Below, piece by piece: positions 62,561-64,000 of a stretch of DNA of 64,000 nt. Made by a program: the position numbers and the translations under genes. Location of the stretch: the NCBI RefSeq assembly GCF_008973665.1, contig NZ_WACP01000003.1:248001-312000 (forward strand), in the 5' to 3' direction. Origin of the DNA: Paenibacillus tengchongensis (GTDB taxonomy: Bacteria > Bacillota > Bacilli > Paenibacillales > Paenibacillaceae). Numbering within the stretch: the first letter of the stretch is position 1; the number at the start of each line of letters is the position of its first letter. The notes under the pieces are model-generated. The model did not search any database, had not been told where the DNA came from, and worked only from the letters and a program-made list of their open reading frames with translations.

Positions 62561-62671
62561 ATGATGGATGTGTACATGACAGTGTCGCTGGCGGTGATCT
62601 TCGGGCTGTTCGCTGCCTTTGCAGAGTGGTGCGGGCAGATTACCCGCAGGCAGGGAGGCGAAGATCAATGA
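62561..62671 (+). CDS. 36-residue membrane protein coupled to kdpF, unnamed
   Basis: Tandem ATGs at 62561/62564 after AGAGGAG. One predicted helix (TVSLAVIFGLFAAFA) is followed by a basic, polar tail (QITRRQGGEDQ). Its TGA overlaps the kdpF ATG (ATGA), so the two are translationally coupled. It resembles the 46-residue protein in layout (helix, then RR-containing charged tail), which together with the duplicated promoter suggests an old tandem duplication. Not a known Kdp subunit. Confidence 0.55.
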   Translation: MMDVYMTVSLAVIFGLFAAFAEWCGQITRRQGGEDQ

Positions 62672-62745
62672 GCCTGGTCATGATCGCAACCGTCTTGCTG
62701 TTTCTGTATCTGGTATACGCCCTGATCCATCCTGAGCAATTCTAG
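62668..62745 (+). CDS. kdpF: Potassium-transporting ATPase subunit KdpF
   Basis: 25 residues: a single helix ending YLVYALIHPEQF, which matches the usual KdpF ending LVYALxxPExF. KdpF is the tiny lipid-like stabilising subunit of the KdpFABC pump. The ATG at 62668 overlaps the preceding stop; a longer in-frame reading from 62551 is rejected because it is basic and soluble before the helix. It lies 46 bases before kdpA. Confidence 0.85.
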   Translation: MSLVMIATVLLFLYLVYALIHPEQF

Positions 62746-62791
62746 AGAACGGAAGTAACGCGCGCAGGGCATATTTAAGGAGGGTCTATTT

Positions 62792-64000
62792 GTGGGGATT
62801 GTGCAAATTATTGTTGTTATAGCCATACTGGTACTGCTGGTCAAGCCGGTGGGAACTTATTTATATTATGTGTTCTCGGGGGAAACTAACCGTTCGGACC
62901 GTGTATTCGGCGGCATCGAACGCGGGATCTACAAGCTGAGCGGTCTGAGCCGGCGGGAGGAGATGTCCTGGAAAAAATATGCGCTTAGCTTCTTGTTCAC
63001 CAATATTACGCTGGTTGCCTTCGGCTACATGGTGCTGCGCCTGCAAGGCTCTCTGCCGCTGAACCCCAACGGCACCGGGGCCATGGAGCAGAGCCTGACC
63101 TTTAATACCGTCATCAGCTTCATCACCAATACCAATCTGCAGCATTACAGCGGCGAGACCGGCCTTTCCTACCTCTCGCAGATTGTGGTCATCACCATGC
63201 TGATGTTCACTTCAGCGGCGAGCGGGTTTGCCGTTGCGGCCGCGTTTGTACGCGGAATAACCGGCAGACAGTCGCTGGGTAACTTCTTCGAGGATTTCGT
63301 CAAGGCGCATACCCGGGTGTTCCTGCCGGCAGCCCTGCTGATGACGCTGGTGCTCGTGGCGCTGCAGGTGCCGCAGACGCTGAAGCCGACGCTGGAGGTC
63401 GCCACGCTCGAAGGAGGAACACAGCAAATCGCTGTCGGACCGGTGGCCTCGCTGGAGTCCATCAAGCATCTGGGCACGAACGGCGGAGGCTTCTTCGGAG
63501 CCAACTCGGCCCATCCGTTCGAGAATCCGTCCCCACTGACCAACGTCATCGAGATTCTGGCCATGTGGACGCTGCCGGCGTCACTGCCGTATATGTACGG
63601 CTTGTTCGCCAGGAACAAACGCCAGGGCTGGGGCATATTCGCAGCCATGATGACCTTGTTCGTCCTGCTGCTGTCGCTGAACTATTATGCCGAGATGAAA
63701 GGCAATCCCCAAATTAACGCCATGGGAATAGACGTCTCGCAGGGCAGCATGGAGGGCAAGGAGGTGCGGTTTGGTGCACCTCAGTCCGCACTGTTTACAG
63801 CGGTAACGACGGCAGCCACGACAGGCAGCGTCAACAACATGCATGATACGCAGACGCCGCTCGGCAGCATTACCCCGCTGGCGCTGATGATGCTGAACAA
63901 TGTGTTCGGCGGCAAAGGCGTCGGGCTGATGAACATGCTGATGTACGCACTCCTCGCCGTCTTCCTCTGCGGCCTAATGGTCGGCAGGACACCGGAATTT
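62792..64000 (+). CDS. kdpA: Potassium-transporting ATPase subunit KdpA, partial
   Basis: GTG start at 62792 with AAGGAGGG at 62778-62785; 403 codons are visible and the frame runs off the right edge. KdpA is the K+-channel-like subunit of KdpFABC. Selectivity-filter regions of successive repeats are seen: NTNLQHYSGETGLSYLSQ, GTNGGGFFGANSAHPFENP and TTAATTGSVNNMHD. Multiple membrane helices are predicted. kdpB and kdpC are expected just outside the window. Confidence 0.95.
   Translation, partial: MGIVQIIVVIAILVLLVKPVGTYLYYVFSGETNRSDRVFGGIERGIYKLSGLSRREEMSWKKYALSFLFTNITLVAFGYMVLRLQGSLPLNPNGTGAMEQSLTFNTVISFITNTNLQHYSGETGLSYLSQIVVITMLMFTSAASGFAVAAAFVRGITGRQSLGNFFEDFVKAHTRVFLPAALLMTLVLVALQVPQTLKPTLEVATLEGGTQQIAVGPVASLESIKHLGTNGGGFFGANSAHPFENPSPLTNVIEILAMWTLPASLPYMYGLFARNKRQGWGIFAAMMTLFVLLLSLNYYAEMKGNPQINAMGIDVSQGSMEGKEVRFGAPQSALFTAVTTAATTGSVNNMHDTQTPLGSITPLALMMLNNVFGGKGVGLMNMLMYALLAVFLCGLMVGRTPEF

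Noticed and set aside
62551..62745. A 64-codon gene starting at 62551 and ending with KdpF
   Set aside because: Its N-terminal part is read out of frame with a better small gene (62561-62671), and KdpF is normally only 25-30 residues starting at the helix.
1..64000. Insertion sequences, prophage, tRNA or rRNA genes
   Set aside because: No transposase, integrase, phage structural or RNA-gene sequence was recognised on either strand.

Overview
The window reads as a chromosomal segment of a GC-rich, spore-former-type Firmicute, most likely Paenibacillus. The reasons are the strong AGGAGG ribosome sites, TTG and GTG starts, YesM/YesN-type two-component regulators beside CUT1 sugar transporters, many AraC regulators, a large and varied set of glycan-degrading enzymes, and repeat-rich intergenic spaces. 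The genus is inferred from gene content. I saw no rRNA, tRNA, phage, transposase or CRISPR array.

Layout. 1-3725: a partial coiled-coil protein, a P-loop kinase-like protein, an old-yellow-enzyme (namA-like), an AraC regulator and a small membrane protein. 3726-21476: a polysaccharide locus with exported GH3 and GH30 glucosidases, then apparently cytoplasmic GH88 hydrolase, heparinase II/III-type lyase and GH35 galactosidase. These sit with a YesM/YesN sensor pair and a CUT1 ABC importer (two permeases and a binding lipoprotein). Three promoters here share a direct-repeat motif that probably marks the YesN regulon. 21477-29684: a repeat-packed spacer, then a minus-strand unit (two permeases, a binding lipoprotein, an SGNH esterase) and a membrane-anchored AraC regulator. 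A perfect cre site lies in the promoter region of that unit. 29685-39064: a pectin/rhamnogalacturonan cluster (GH43, GH28, AraC, CE8 pectin methylesterase, alpha/beta esterase, GH105, CE12-type esterase). None of these enzymes has a visible signal peptide, so uptake of oligomers followed by intracellular trimming is likely.

39453-53731 is the most striking part: a complete electron-bifurcating [FeFe]-hydrogenase module interleaved with a 2-oxoacid:ferredoxin oxidoreductase. The order is hydE, OFOR gamma-delta fusion, OFOR alpha-beta fusion, hydC, hydB, hydA, hydG, a first hydF, an aspartase-like gene, and a second, different hydF. The OFOR would reduce ferredoxin; HydABC would combine reduced ferredoxin and NADH to make H2; HydE, HydF and HydG build the H-cluster. 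A Rex-like palindrome lies ahead of the OFOR-hydrogenase genes, consistent with NADH/NAD+ control.

53741-64000: a DeoR regulator with a HAD phosphatase, a tiny membrane ORF and an MFS exporter; a class-I glutamine-amidotransferase-like hydrolase; and a kdp potassium-uptake locus (kdpD, kdpE, two unnamed small membrane proteins, kdpF, partial kdpA). Three kdp promoters share one architecture: CTTAAT direct repeats with 11-bp period, then 42-43 bp, then an extended -10. This is a good candidate for the KdpE operator.
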